In this document: piece by piece, positions 24,001 through 32,999 of the stretch
Numbering within the stretch: position 1 is the first letter of the stretch
How the letters are laid out: every line of letters starts with the position of its first letter
Assembly (NCBI GenBank): GCA_026545225.1
Contig: CM048845.1
Location: forward strand, 61,728,033 to 61,792,032
Length of the DNA: 64,000 nucleotides
Origin: Cornus controversa
Taxonomy: Eukaryota; Streptophyta; Magnoliopsida; Cornales; Cornaceae
Direction of reading: 5' to 3'
The notes under the pieces: model-generated
Database searches by the model: none
What the model saw: only the letters and a program-made list of their open reading frames with translations
What the model was told of the DNA's origin: nothing
Translations under genes and position numbers: made by a program

Positions 24001-24794
24001 CATTGGGTGGCTTCATGAGTTCTATGGTTCGTGGATTATTTCCCACCTCTAGCAACTTGTTTGTCACTTTTGATTTATGGGTCCGCCAAGCACCTCCCAT
24101 CTTTTGGAATGCGAGAAAGGATGCACTATCAGGAACATCATACCGGTTCTACAATAAAATGACAAAATTAGAAGAAACAAGTCATAAAGTTTTGTATATT
24201 TTAAACAATTAGCTTTTGCATTGTTCATTTAGCTAACTATTAGAGTAAAAAGAAATAAATATACCTGTACAGCCTCCCATACTTCTTTAAGCAAATTATC
24301 TGGCACTTTGTCCCATGTTTCAATAGTAACAGGCACCATCTCACGTGCTAATATCAGAAGGGATGAGTTGTATTTCGTAGCATTGTCCCCAATTGCCTGC
24401 CCCTTGTCATCAAACTCCACACGAGGCCTCTTTTTATCCAACGGAACAATACCACTCAATTTATACTTTCCCCTGACCTTTCTTTTAGTACCACTAGTTG
24501 CTTGGTCATCACTGGTAGGGACTTGAGAGGTAGGTGCACGAGGAGAGTTTGAATCCCCTTCAGAAATGTGTATGGCTGAGGGTGTACGCACTATTGCAGC
24601 CTCAATTGCTCGACGCTCCCGTTCTACTCTTTTTGTTGCCTTTCTAGAAGACTTCATTAATTTCAAGTACATACAAATTAATATAAGAATATTTAACATT
24701 ACAAAATGGTGATACATAAATGTAAACACTAAAGAAGGAAAAATAACAACATTATCTAAATGTCATCGTTGCTTACCTCAGTATGTCCAGACAT
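6039..24794 (-). CDS. TNPA-like (Ptta/En/Spm) CACTA protein, spliced, with a 15.4-kb fourth intron
   Basis: Seven exons join in phase without a stop: 24794-24777 (MSGHTE), 24651-24265, 24148-23942, 23849-23757, 8369-8262, 8170-7880 and 7750-7458, about 465 codons. Each has GT and AG boundaries. The parts resemble the plant En/Spm second-protein family in order: a basic Lys/Arg and Ser-rich start, KWxxVPxxLxxxxW-like segment (TWDKVPDNLLKEVW), GGAWRTHKSKV, a SRKGCTRIADEM segment, a VDVWIKGHTRKDGNFIN block, RGRVRGLGFGVT followed by a Gln-rich coiled coil (exon 6), and a C-terminal block with the ECWNVWITDV and IGLTIAWP motifs (exon 7). Two further exon-like pieces, 7343-7284 and 6113-6039 (ending EEDMQEMK stop), join each other in phase, but the join from exon 7 is out of frame, so the true 3' end is unsure. 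Family role: binds subterminal repeats and assists TNP2. Intron 4 holds the Athila element and captured gene fragments. Confidence 0.75.
8372..9907 (+). pseudogene. Captured fragment(s) of an unidentified host gene, in TNPA-like intron 4
   Basis: An exon-like stretch ends at about 9413 in TTAAG before a GTATTT donor. Its reading contains SLDACIYAEIRTRIPDV and WDYNFEPAGSIPLSF without a stop. I do not recognise the gene. The plus-strand sense is opposite to the host CACTA genes. A 29-bp unit (TATAAACATATTTAAGTAATTATA...) is tandemly duplicated at about 8576-8634. The rest is AT-rich. The Athila element inserted at 9908 into this captured segment. Confidence 0.45.
9908..11413 (+). repeat. Athila 5' LTR
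   Basis: 1,506 bp, TG...CA ends, with a TATATA box candidate at 10721-10726 (equivalent at 20427 in the right LTR). Two short open frames inside each LTR are conserved only because the LTRs are copies of each other. Confidence 0.93.
11419..11437 (+). other. Primer binding site, tRNA-Asp type
   Basis: TGGCGCCGTTGCCGGGGAT is complementary to the 3' end of plant tRNA-Asp and is the typical Athila primer site. It starts six bases after the LTR. Confidence 0.92.
11561..15826 (+). CDS. Athila gag-pol polyprotein with integrase deleted in frame
   Basis: Single open frame of 1,421 codons. Domains in order: retrotransposon gag (about residues 60-270); a CX2CX4HX4C-like knuckle at residue 325 (CEFCSSPMHNVSNC); aspartic protease with DLGAS at 649-653; reverse transcriptase with VCIDYRKLN, FLDGYSGYNQ and the active-site FMDDFSVFG (aspartates about 1102-1103); RNase H from about 1249 (CDASDYAVGAVLG) to about 1362 (ADHLSRIE). 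After FPDEQLFGIT (about 1386) the reading jumps directly to VNGQRLK near residue 1391, which resembles the extreme C-terminus of Athila integrase. The zinc-binding and DDE parts, roughly 400 residues, are absent without a frameshift. The start at 11561 is the first ATG after the leader. It could still supply capsid and reverse transcriptase activity, but not integration. Confidence 0.93.
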   Translation: MQGRRSVADPLIPLDPEPERTLRQQRNIPVDTIVQEEEIIEDMAEERNNNLVPNADGERARLLRDYYVPETYTSPAGFQLPNVTAQNYEIKSSIIQMLPYYFGLTQEDPYKHLDDFIEVCSTTKIHNFSEDAFRMRLFPFSLKDKAKYWFNSLPAGSITTWTQMQHEFLKKYFPIGKTNQFRRAITGFSQHEGEQFYETWERFKDLLRKCPHHQVPNWQLVQSFHEGLTEANRQMVDASCGGTFMLKSEEEAWTLFENLSDNSLQHVSSTRSSRPATTRKTDGIFEVGASEAMPTDIDLIAQKVAAIMAANQTPSASNSSLLSPCEFCSSPMHNVSNCPSMGQFSDIQHEQVQATFTGPMNPPRGNTYNPTWRNHPGFSYSNQGAAMQPSYQPRTFVPQQQYQTQSPMAQRISAIEDKLTLTLSKFDKLDSLIETVQATAATVQSTVQLVHSHSQSIAKLESQFGQLATSLSRREEGKLPSQPIANPRGMQASTSNPHHEQVQAITTLRSGKIIDNKVGEKKEEEKVITSPSAEIPYEPKAPFPQRFLEASKLGKQGDKLHDMMEVFRQVKINLPLLDAIKQIPPYAKFLKDLCTQKRRSKSHVPKKVMLPQQVSSIIQQCTPPKYKDPGAPTISCIIGEHHVDKALLDLGASVNLLPYSVYLQLGLGELKPTSVVLQFADRSTKQPRGIIEDVLIKVDKFYFPVDFIVLDTEPVHNPKRHIPVILGRPFLATADACINCRSGIMDISFGNMNVKLNVFNVIQHPPDQSDVFSMDDIDECVEEFVSSSISRNSLEVCKSFYDFGNTNDEGLCEEVHAMLEVDAIQNTPPWRIPIEPLPFLSSTPLVPSLESPPELELKPLPDKLKYVFLGAQKTLPVIIASDLTEIQKKSLVEVLYQHREAIGWSVADLKGIDPSICMHKIHLEEGCKPTREAQRRLNPNMKEVVKKEVVKLLDAGIIYPISDSTWVSPTQVVPKKSGLTIVPNSMGELVPQRTATGWRVCIDYRKLNSTTRKDHFPLPFIDQILERLAGQSYYCFLDGYSGYNQVAMDPEDQEKTTFTCPFGTFAYRRMPFGLCNAPATFQRCMMAIFSDMVEKFLEVFMDDFSVFGSSFEHCLSNLSLVLQRCRERNLVLSWEKSHFMVKEGIVLGHIVSERGIEVDKAKIDLIATLPHPTSVRQVRSFLGHAGFYRRFIKDFSKVARPLCHLLSKDVPFIFDDECVKAFEKLRSLLSSAPIMQSPKWAVPFEIMCDASDYAVGAVLGQREEKRPHVIYYASKTLSDAQLNYTTTEKELLAVVFALDKFRSYLLGSKVVVYSDHAALRHLLAKKETKPRLIRWILLLQEFDLEIKDKKGTENVVADHLSRIEFEPVIDALPIRDSFPDEQLFGITLMKVNGQRLKHWVEGCVPRRDVESVDLTDPIYPT
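15827..16715 (+). other. Athila spacer between pol and the third ORF, with GATCGATCGCCC repeats
   Basis: Non-coding spacer of about 890 bp. Four copies of GATCGATCGCCC lie at about 16158-16170, 16181-16193, 16227-16242 and 16253-16265. The third is the perfect 16-bp palindrome GGGCGATCGATCGCCC. Just upstream, the CTCGGTCGA(A/C)CTTGGGCGATGGAG unit occurs twice (about 16070 and 16111). A purine motif AAGTTTGGGGG lies at 16576-16586. Confidence 0.75.
16716..17939 (+). CDS. Athila third ORF ('putative plant transposon protein')
   Basis: An open frame of 407 codons in the position where Athila elements carry their extra, env-like ORF. The first 25 residues are basic and Ser/Arg-rich (RASHQDASSSRNPRRARN). 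The central region (about 50-290) resembles the plant-specific retrotransposon-associated 'putative plant transposon protein' family, with conserved-looking MPNHLWFLDAVLLKN and FGHWLSFPQIV. An acidic linker (EEMEAEEEEV) precedes a C-terminal amphipathic coiled coil (about 330-400). I see no signal peptide or membrane segment, so an envelope role is not supported by this sequence. Function is unknown; intactness suggests selection until recently or simply youth of the insertion. Confidence 0.8.
   Translation: MAPKRASHQDASSSRNPRRARNDPTTGSSRSRRDGIQERWHPRALNYETTFDIAELYGMFPETRWGVSDIRRRRSASIFVPLSSTIYPRLVKVFYQNLIPKPDERDVLTSSVDGTIVRVDMSSIAIAMGCPHECPADLSHIYTPLPDELSVGNVVARLCANQFSGPKRNAASKSSMPNHLWFLDAVLLKNVCPIGHKTERRQEFLRALYAIHFGHWLSFPQIVWGQMEKFYSKVVAKVPDSASDWEFPFPTIIHQLLVTQGYAVHEDELAFPHDLHYGTHDWNLSRSHMHQRVIAAPGEVSRLAQGGEHVDVPPPVDDPEEMEAEEEEVHAQAGGHDYQYLEGQIARLTAQFGTLQTEVSTQFGAMRAEMADHFRDTRQEQLEMRRMMRALMRQANLDPDAQSPPQP
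17940..19613 (+). other. Athila 3' non-coding region with repeated polypurine-tract motifs
   Basis: 1.67 kb with no credible ORF. AAGTTTGGGGGTG, the sequence used as the polypurine tract at 19601-19613, also occurs at 18179-18191 and, as AAGTTTGGGGGTG, at 18317-18329. A-rich runs at about 18750-18800 and 19070-19110 alternate with GC-richer pieces. Confidence 0.8.
19614..21119 (+). repeat. Athila 3' LTR
   Basis: Same length (1,506 bp) as the 5' LTR with a constant 9,706-bp offset. I found no difference in the stretches compared by eye. Confidence 0.93.
21125..22301 (+). pseudogene. Captured exon-like fragments of unidentified gene(s)
   Basis: Two open stretches look exonic. About 21362-21473 reads TVVAAAGDDNDQLFHIS and continues to LNNSDK before a GTAAC donor. 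About 21613-21738 reads QATDAITLKLTGLGLASLAI followed by GFYYLQGWK, which looks like a hydrophobic protein end, with one stop just upstream. I do not recognise either. This lies within TNPA-like intron 4 and continues the captured segment interrupted by the Athila element. Confidence 0.4.
22302..23522 (-). pseudogene. Captured 5' part of a MORN-repeat protein gene
   Basis: Open frame of 406 codons starting MHQKNFELIGEDRSS. The N-terminal half is Ser/Pro/Thr-rich with a hydrophobic region (about 180-235). Four to five MORN repeats follow (about 270-390): GDVYEGEFHKG, GRYEGDWVDEKYDGYGVETW, GSRYRGQYRQGLRHGVGVY, GDVYVGEWYNGQCHGCGVHT and GSRYVGEFKWGVKHGLG. It resembles the first exon of plant membrane-anchored MORN proteins of the PIP5K/SET7-like MORN group. 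The family normally has further MORN repeats; here homology stops at KHGLG and an unrelated tail (GSDIYIYL...) ends the frame, so the 3' part was not captured. The spacing at KLEKRAVYSNG may also reflect a small deletion. It retains its own start codon and lies in the same sense as the CACTA genes, so it could appear in chimeric transcripts. Confidence 0.75.
23523..23756. repeat. Short direct repeat at the intron 4 boundary
   Basis: The 26-bp string around GACATTACCATCTCATCT occurs at about 23633-23650 and again at 23749-23766, about 116 bp apart. The second copy covers the donor site of TNPA-like exon 4. A duplicated exon edge like this may mark the point where captured DNA joined the intron. 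Confidence 0.5.
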
Positions 24795-25064
24795 AATGAA
24801 AAAAATGTAAGAACTTGATTTGTGGACAAGCTCAAAAACCTGTAGTATATATGAAGTTGGCAAAAAATATCAACCATATGCATACGAGAATTAAGTAATA
24901 CTAGGAGGCAAGTCAATCATTATCTCACTATGAAGGTAAAAGTAGTAATAAAGAATGAAACAATTTCAGCAAACAAAACCATATTTTATTAATAGTTAGG
25001 CTAGATTACAAACAAACTGAGGGCCATATAACTAAAAGCAAACCAAGTATTTCAATTACAAATT

Positions 25065-28000
25065 CTAAATTATTATGCCTTCACAATCATCTCGTACATA
25101 TTGATGATCATCATCATACATAATTGAGTCAAGTCTTGATATATCTAAAGGAGCATAAGGCACAAAAGGATTCTCTTCAAAAGTCCCCACATCATGATAA
25201 CCTCTAGGTGGCGCTTTAAGTACAACATACCAACTTGAGGTTTCAGTATCCCTAGAATAAAACACTTGCTTAGCCTGTGACGCAAGGATAAATGGATCTC
25301 TTTCAAACTGACTTTGACCTTCATGAAGGTTCATCAATGTAAATCCATCCTCAACTTTGATACCATTTCTAATGTTTGCCCAATCACAGTGAAATAACGG
25401 CACTTCAAATGTGTAGTAGTCCAACAAAATTATATCCTTCAGAACGCCATAATAAGATATTTTTTGAACAACTTGATTTGTGTCTCTTACGCTGGATTGA
25501 CATATAGTTTCAGCTTCAATAGAAACACCACTATTTTGTGTGCTTCTCTCGATATCCTTGGTGTGAAATCGTTGACCATTCACTACATAGCCAGAATAAG
25601 AAGTTACTTCTGCCCTAGGCCCACGTGCAAGAAACCTTAACCTACTTGACACATTGGAACTTGAAAAAATATTTTTTCTGAACCATGAACTGAAAGTCTC
25701 CATATGTGTCTTTTGTAGTACATTTTCATTCCTTGCTAGACGACTATCAGAATTCTTGAGTTCCTCCAAATGCTTCCTAACATGTAAAACAATATGGTTA
25801 TGCATGTTTTTAATTAATTGTTATAAATAAATAAATATTAGTAACATCTTACTCTATATATGGCACGACCTCGTCACTATTGAATAATGCGTAACGATGA
25901 GCAATGGCTAACATGTTAGCGGGCATGATTTTTAAAATTCTCTTATTTATATGGTGTCCTACTTCCATGCTTTCACATTCAATCTCTTCATTTCGAGAAG
26001 GACGAACACCTATTTCAGCTGCTTTCTCAATGTACTCACTACAAAACTCAACGCACTCTTTGACCAAATAATTTTCTGCTATACATCCTTCCGGTCTGGA
26101 TCGATTCCTAACATATCCTTTATAAACCTTCATCATCCTGAGAACGATGAGATAATATTAAATATATAAAATAAATAAATAATATTTGTAACCACAAAGA
26201 ATAAAATAAACTTTATAAATTCATTACCTTTCAAATGGGTACATCCAACGAAATTGTACTGGTCCACATAAACGAGCTTCTCGTGCAATATGAATGGTAA
26301 CGTGTATCATAATGTCAAAGAAAGACGGTGGAAAAAACCTTTCAAACATGCACAAAGTTTCAACAATTTCATTTTCAAGTTTTTCCAATTGTTTCCTATC
26401 AATCACCCTTTGGCATATTTCATTGAAGTACGTGCATAAATGAAATATAGCATTCCTCGGACCCTTTGGTAGTAATCCACGTAAAGCTACAGGCAGCAAT
26501 TGTTGCATAAGAACATGACAATTATGGGATTTTAGGCCACTGATCTTACATTCATCCAATGATATCCGTTGCCCAATATTTGAACTATAACCATCAGGTA
26601 ACTTCAACTGTTGTAACCTTTTACAAAATGTTCCCTTTTCTTTCTTTGATAATGTATGGGGTGCTGGTGGCAAATAATGTTTCTTCCCTATCTCCTTTGG
26701 GTGCAAATCGACCCTGATGCCCATCGACTTCAAATCCTTACGAGACTTAAGTCCATCCTTTGATTTTCCCTTCATATTCAATAAAGTGCCGAGAATGCTC
26801 TCACAAACATTTTTTTCAATGTGCATTACATCCAAATTGTGACGAAGAAGTAATGCCTAACATAATAAGCAAAAAGATGTTGTATTAGTTAGGAGTGTAA
26901 AACCTGAGTGAAATAGTAATTGCCAAAGAAGTTAAAAATTCACAATAAATTAAAATTATATACCTCCCAGTACGGTAACTCAAAAAATATAGATTTTTTC
27001 TTCCATGGCCAAAAGGGATCATCATTTGATTCTTCTTCAGATTTGTTGTACTTTCTGGGAGGATTTTTTTGGAAATGCTTGCGTTTTTTGGGAGGTTTTT
27101 GTTGGAAATTATTGGGCTTTTTACATTTTCCCCAATTATTCTCAAAATTCTCAACACGACAAAAAATTTCTGAACCAGATAATACTCTAGGTGGATCCCC
27201 CAGTTCTTCTTTTCCATCAAACCAGGTTTTCTTCTTTCTAAACGGGTGATTGTGTGGAAGAAATTGCCGACTACCCCTGAACACAGTTTTCATACTACAT
27301 GGCAAATACTCTGAATATGTGTCTTTAGCACATACTGGACAACCACACTTACCCTTTGTTGCCTGACCAGACAAATTAGAATAAGCCGGTAAATCACTGA
27401 TTGTCCACATCAACACCACCTTCAAATTAAACATGGATTTAGTGAATGAGTCATAGAGCTGAACACCTTTTTCCCACAACTCCTTTAAATCTTCCACCAG
27501 TGGCTCCAAAAACACATCAAGGTCATTCCCCGGTTGCTTTGGTCCTGAGATCAACAATGTCAACATCATATTTTCTTTAGACATGCAAAACAAAGGGTCA
27601 AAATTATATACCACTAAAATCACTGGCCAACAACTATGTTTAGTGCTAAGGTCACCGAATGGATTAACCCCATCAGCCGCAAGGCCAAGTCTCAAATTTT
27701 GAGGATCTGATGCAAAACACGACCACTTTTTATTTATCATATCCCATGCAAGTGAATCAACTGGATGTCGCATCTTCTTATCTTGACTTTTATTAGTCGA
27801 ATGCCACAATACTTGTTCGGCCTTTTCAACTGATCGAAATAATTGCCTAAATCTTGGTACAATTGGAAAGTACCAAATCACCTTTGCCGGAATGCCTTCT
27901 AGAACCTTCTTAGACTGCGCGTTCATTTTCCACCGTGAAGCACCACATTTTGGACATGCATTCATATTCTCATTTTCTTTTCTAAACAAACAACAATCAT

Positions 28001-28714
28001 TGACGCACGCATGTATCTTTTTGTATCCCAAATCAAATTTCTTCAGTAACTTCTTTGTTGCTGTCATCCCTTTAGGAAGTTTGTTATTTGGCGGAAGCAT
28101 ATCACCAAGAATTTTAAGAAGCTCATCAAATCCATTGTCAGATAGATTATGAGCAACTTTGTGCTTGTATAAAGCAACTGTTGCCGACATAATTGTATAT
28201 TTCTTGCAATCAGGATATAAAGGAGTTTCAGCGTATTCCAACGCGTTTCTGAAATTAGCCTCTCCAATTTCATCCGTAGGCTCTGTAGTAGCATTCTCTT
28301 CATCATCAAAATATGCATCTCTAAACATCTCATACATTTCAGGCATTTCCACATAGTCTTCATCGCCTTCATTTTGTATATGTGTACTCTTCTTCTCTCC
28401 ATGAAAGACCCATACAATGTAGTTTAAATCCATTCCATTTATAATGATGTGCTCATACACCATACTAAAGCATTGATATTCTAAATTTAAACAATATTTA
28501 CAGGGGTACAAAATAGTGTCTCGATTCTCTGCATTACTTTGAGCCCAATTGACAAATCTCTATGCTCCATTTATATACTCATTTGAAGCTCTACAGTTGA
28601 AAATGCAAATTTTTAATAATAAAAAAAATGACAAGTACAATGTCTAAACTTTTATGAATAAGGTTATTTAGGTTATAATAACCTGTTATCAAGGTACATC
28701 CAGCTTTTATCCAT
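25065..28714 (-). CDS. TNP2-type CACTA transposase (one premature stop)
   Basis: Five exons join in phase: 28714-28683, 28590-26964, 26856-26228, 26137-25853 and 25776-25065, for 1,094 residues. All introns have GT and AG ends. The start MDKSWMYLDNR is the classical start of TNP2 proteins. A transposase-associated domain follows (about 5-75, with CKYCLN and WVFHGE). Then come the central TNP2 transposase region (to about 553, with CPKCGASRW and SWPVILVVYNFDP), a DUF4218-like region in exon 3 (about 560-760, LRHNLDVMHIEKN) and a DUF4216-like block in exon 5 (about 966-1035, FHCDW). Codon 21 is TAG (28560-28562), in a conserved stretch (EYINGA*RFVNWAQ). Everything else is open. The next ATG is at 28511 and would lose most of the first domain. 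It should cut and move the element if read through or repaired, but as written it is probably inactive. Confidence 0.85.
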
Positions 28715-28964
28715 AGCTCCTTGCTGACTTATTCAATAATAAGTGACTATAATCCACTAAATGAAGAAAAAAAGAAGCAAATATCAACCTCAAAACCCAC
28801 AAATGATCAAGAACAACTCTGTAAAAAATCAAAAATACAATAGAATTGTCATGCCATAATCCATTAAATACCACCGTTACAATAAACTCAAATAAGAGTG
28901 AAATCAATATGAACTTCGGTTGGTGCCTCACACCATAATGTAAAGTTTAAAGGAATTTAAATTA

Positions 28965-29975
28965 TTGATATCAACTAGGCAAGAGATGCTTCTATTACTA
29001 TCTTGTTTAGCAATAAACACCATTTCTAAAACCCAACAAGTATTGGATGGTCAAACCTTAGCTTCAGAAGGGGAAGTCTTTGAGCTGGGCTTCTTTAGTC
29101 CTAATGCATCCCATGTGAGATATGTTGGTATATGGTACAGAGACTCCCCGTTGAAAAAGTTGTATGGGTTACAAACAGTGATAACCCATTTACCGATACG
29201 TCTGGAGTTTTAGTGATTGGAAGTGATGGCAATTTGGTGTTCATTGATGACAGATTCAACACAATTTGGTCCACAAAGCTTACTTCTGCTTTATCAAATG
29301 ATACAATTGCTATACTTGGTGATTCCAGAAATCTTGTTCTCATTGAAAACAAATCACGAAATGTCTTATGGGAAAGCTTCAATCATCCATCAAATACTTT
29401 GTTGCCGGGCATAAAGCTGGGATTGAACACCAAGACAGAGGAAAGTTTAATTTTAAGATCATGGAAGAGTGAAAATGATCCATCAGCTGGAAGTTTTATG
29501 TTAGTTTTGCAGCCTAGTGAACTGCCAGAAAGTGTGATCTTAAATGGAGCAATCAAATATTGGAAAAATGGGTAGTGGGATGGGAGGAAATTTATAGGAA
29601 TCCCAGACATGGACACAGACTACCTAATAGGGTTTAACCTTATCAATGATAATCAAGCAGGAACAATCTATTTTGTGTATGCTTTTTTCAATATGTTAGC
29701 AGCACCATTGTTTTTGAGTTCTCTGGGAGCTATAATTCAAATGAACTAGGATGCATAGACTAGGGAATGGGTTACTCAAGCAATTGCACCCAATGGTGCC
29801 TGTGATATATATGGTACATGTGACTCGTTTGGGATCTATAATGATATCAACTCCCCAATATACAATTATTTCAGAGGATACAAACCAAAGTCTCCAAAAG
29901 AATGGCAGAGAGGAAATTGGACAGGTGGGTGTATATGAAGAGTTGAAATATAGTGTGAGAGGAATTCAAGTATTG
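28965..29975 (+). pseudogene. Captured fragment of a G-type lectin S-receptor-like kinase
   Basis: The frame at 28965 gives a short hydrophobic start, then VLDGQTLASEGEVFELGFFS and YVGIWYR, the beginning of a B-type lectin domain. A frameshift near 29150 moves the reading to VVWVTNSDNPFTDTSGVL (from 29132). It continues through NLVLIENKSRNVLWESFNHP to a stop at 29573-29575. Beyond it, in other frames, are S-locus glycoprotein pieces: NGACDIYGTCDSFGIYND and EWQRGNWTGGC (about 29770-29925). No PAN, membrane or kinase part is present. It is a dead 5' fragment, oriented away from the transposase gene just to its left. Confidence 0.85.
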
Positions 29976-31500
29976 ATGATACCAAATGAGACAGTTTTAT
30001 AAAGCTGATAGGAATGAACTAAATCAGTTACTAAACAGAGCTTGGTAATATGTTACATTCCCATTGAAGAATGAACTAAATCCGAAACAATTTTTCAGTC
30101 TCTCTGCAGCATCTCCATCACCCAAAGGCTATGAATTCAGTAGTTGCAGAATTACAATAATTCTAAATTGAAATATTTAGAATTTGCTAAACCAACCTCT
30201 TCCTGATAAGGGCTACTAATTTTATATAGGAATTCTGGGAAAATTCTTAAAAACTCTACATCTAGATAACCATGAATATGTTATGTTCATCTACTCACCA
30301 TCCTTGATTGTCCAACCTATCACTACCTTTCAGAAGCTAATATACTCACTATATTAATAGTAAAGAAAAATTAGATGAACAAACCAATTATACTAAAGAA
30401 AAATTAGACTTGTTCATCCCTAGAGAGGTCGAAGCAAATTTAAGAAGTAGAGTAACCACAACCTGTGCTTTATATTACCACATATGTACTTTCAAATAGT
30501 AGGTCTAAGAACTACAAATAGAAAAGAAGGTGTAGGTAGCCAATCTTCAGCACAGATACAAGATTTGTAGTGAACAGTGACCAACAGAGATGATAGATAC
30601 AACTTAAAGAGATTATTTGTGAATTAATCAAAGCTTAACAAGTTCCTGTATTTATGTTTATCTTTTACATCATAATGAATACAAGAATTCCGTGGCATAC
30701 ATAGCTATCACAGTAAAAATCCTTCCAAAATAAAACTTTTCTTTAACGGTCTAGAAGACCAAAATTCAGTGCATTGTCACTTATCATAATCACGATAGAA
30801 TACAATTTATTTTAATGGATTCAGCTAAATGTGTTTATACAACCGATGGGATTTTCACATTAGAACTCATTTTCTTCCTATCAATACAATTCGTTTTATG
30901 AAAGGTTTACAAAGGACCACCATGTGATTGTGATGGCCCTTAAAGAGTAATCTCAGTCGAAGTCCTACACACACATTAGCACGTATATACATGTGCACAA
31001 AAACACAAAGCAATCAGAAGAAGAATTGCTGGATGTGAGTCCATATAAGAATATGGACAGGACTTCTTGTCATGTCCATGTTATATTTCCAAATAATTTT
31101 CATATAAAATAGGTAGGTAAAATAGTATACAACCAAAAATAAACAAGTGACTGTTATACAAGTCAGTTTTGCACTATTTACCACCCAATCTAATAGACTG
31201 CCTTGGTTAATACAAGTCAGTTTTGGACACAACAACTTTTAGAAACCCAATTCTCCATTGGTTAAGTACTTACCTGATCAAAAATAAAATAAAATCTCTA
31301 TGGACATAACACTTTCTTTTTTCCTAAATTAAAACAAATTCTCAATTGAATACCTAAATTAAAACAACCATCAATGAACATTGTTTTAGTAATGCCAATG
31401 GCTGTTTAATCTACAAAAAAAAAAAGGCATACAAATGATTGTTATAATTATTTAATCAAGTAAAATGACTTTTGAATTGCATAAGAAAAATGATCAATGT
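29976..31500. other. AT-rich CACTA interior without recognised genes
   Basis: About 1.5 kb with many stops in all frames and no domain I can recognise on either strand. Confidence 0.5.
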
Positions 31501-32000
31501 AGAATGCAGAGAGTATTGAAGTGGGGTTTTTGAATTTGTGTGGATCTGTTCTTTTGTAGTTAGACATGAATTGAATTTGTGAGTTTGTTATTCAATTTTT
31601 ATACAATGAATTTGGAAGTTCTCTTCTTTATTTGAGGTTTTTGAGTGCTGGTTCTGTTTTAAATGGTTAGACCTCAAATGGGTTTGTGATTTTCTTCATT
31701 TTGAGATCTGGGTAATTCTAAGGTTTAAAGTTCTTAGCTTTTGCTTATTGGGTTTAGCATATTTGGGTATTATTGTGTTGCCTTTGTGAGTGAATTGAGT
31801 TCAGTTGAGTGTCAAATATGGGTCCAAGAACAAATATTTTTAAGTGGTGGGCAAAAGATACTAGAAAGGGAACTCCTGTTGTAGTGACCATGGAGAACCC
31901 CAACTACTCTGTACTAGAAATCAATGGCCCAGACGCTGCATTCCGGCTGGTTGACAAGGACCGGGGAAGAAATGCAAAGCAAGTTACCATGATTCTATGA
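31500..32000 (+). pseudogene. Captured first-exon fragment of a cellulose-synthase-like C gene
   Basis: A 63-codon frame (31809-32000) starts [20 protein letters not shown] and contains [20 protein letters not shown]. This resembles the N-terminus of plant CSLC (xyloglucan glucan synthase) proteins. The reading matches the family up to KQVT and then hits a stop after MIL, so only about 60 of the roughly 690 usual residues remain. The T- and G-rich 300 bp upstream look like the gene's own 5' leader, captured with it. No catalytic or membrane part is present. Confidence 0.7.
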
Positions 32001-32533
32001 AAAAGACAATTAGACATGTGAATAGCCTATTCGATCAGCTGAAAAACACATGAAAATTCCAAGAAGGAACTCAAATCAAATTGAATCATAACACAATTCT
32101 AGCATGCAGGACTGGCAACACTTACTTTTTTGGGGGTTCCAATTGCTATGAACCAACAAGAAGCAGCAAACAGAATTTGTATTTTATCATGCACTTTAGT
32201 CTTTACATAGAGGCCAAAGATGCAAGAAATTAAAGTGAAAGAAGACCAAGCCGAACCAGCTAAAAAAAACCAATCACCATAGAGCAGCAAACCAGCCACA
32301 GCCAGGCACCAAAACATTCACAATTAAAGCCAAAAGACATCAAAGCATAGAAGCAGCAAGCCACACAAACCTAAAACAGCCAAGCAAAGCAACAAAACAC
32401 AACCCATAAGAAGGAACCCCAGGCATAGGAGGGTTGTGGTTGTGGTGGATCTGGATGAAGGTGGGATTTGATCTGACTATTCGATCTATTACTACTAACT
32501 ATTTTAACAAACATGCAACAAAATAATGCTGAA

Positions 32534-32994
32534 TTAATAAGTCATGGAAGCCATTGCAACTGGCCACCTGAATAAAGGCATAAACTTGAATAAAGGCATA
32601 AACCATAAGCACCATAATAGCACCAAACAAGAAGGGCCAAGGAAGTTAAAATCATGGCCTCTTCTTGCAGCCCAAAATGTGTACACAGTAAGACTCACAA
32701 CCACCACAGTTGTTAAGATCACATATTCCAAAATGACCTTCCCTGCACAATCCATTGAAGTAATTATATGATAAATCTCTGGAGCTTAGGAAATTAACCA
32801 ACATTTACAACTCAACCAGACGGATGCTATACAAATTCATTCAGACAAGAATTCAAGAAAGAAAGATTTAGAGTGCTTACCACTGGTAAAAGCACATGTC
32901 AATCTGACCATGAAAGCAAGACAAATAGTGAACACTCCAAGAAGAAGAAAGTTCACTGGATGTCGCTGGTGATAGTAATACAACGGCAACACAA
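32534..32994 (-). pseudogene. Captured two-exon fragment of a LIFEGUARD (Bax inhibitor-1 family) gene
   Basis: Exon 32994-32881 (GT and AG bounded) reads VLPLYYYHQRHPVNFLLLGV onward to LTCAFTSG. The next, from 32742, reads GKVILEYVILTTVVVVSL and YTFWAARRGHDFNFLGP. Both match plant LIFEGUARD membrane proteins. After FLGP one base is missing, so the expected FLFGA continuation is shifted, and a short stretch (ATGCCTTTATTCA) is duplicated. Earlier and later exons were not seen. In the intact family the protein is a seven-membrane ER/Golgi cell-death regulator; this copy cannot be functional. Confidence 0.8.
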
Positions 32995-32999
32995 CTGCA

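Noticed and set aside
28965..29575. A functional receptor kinase gene
   Set aside because: Frameshift and stops in the extracellular part, and no membrane or kinase region; it lies inside the CACTA element.
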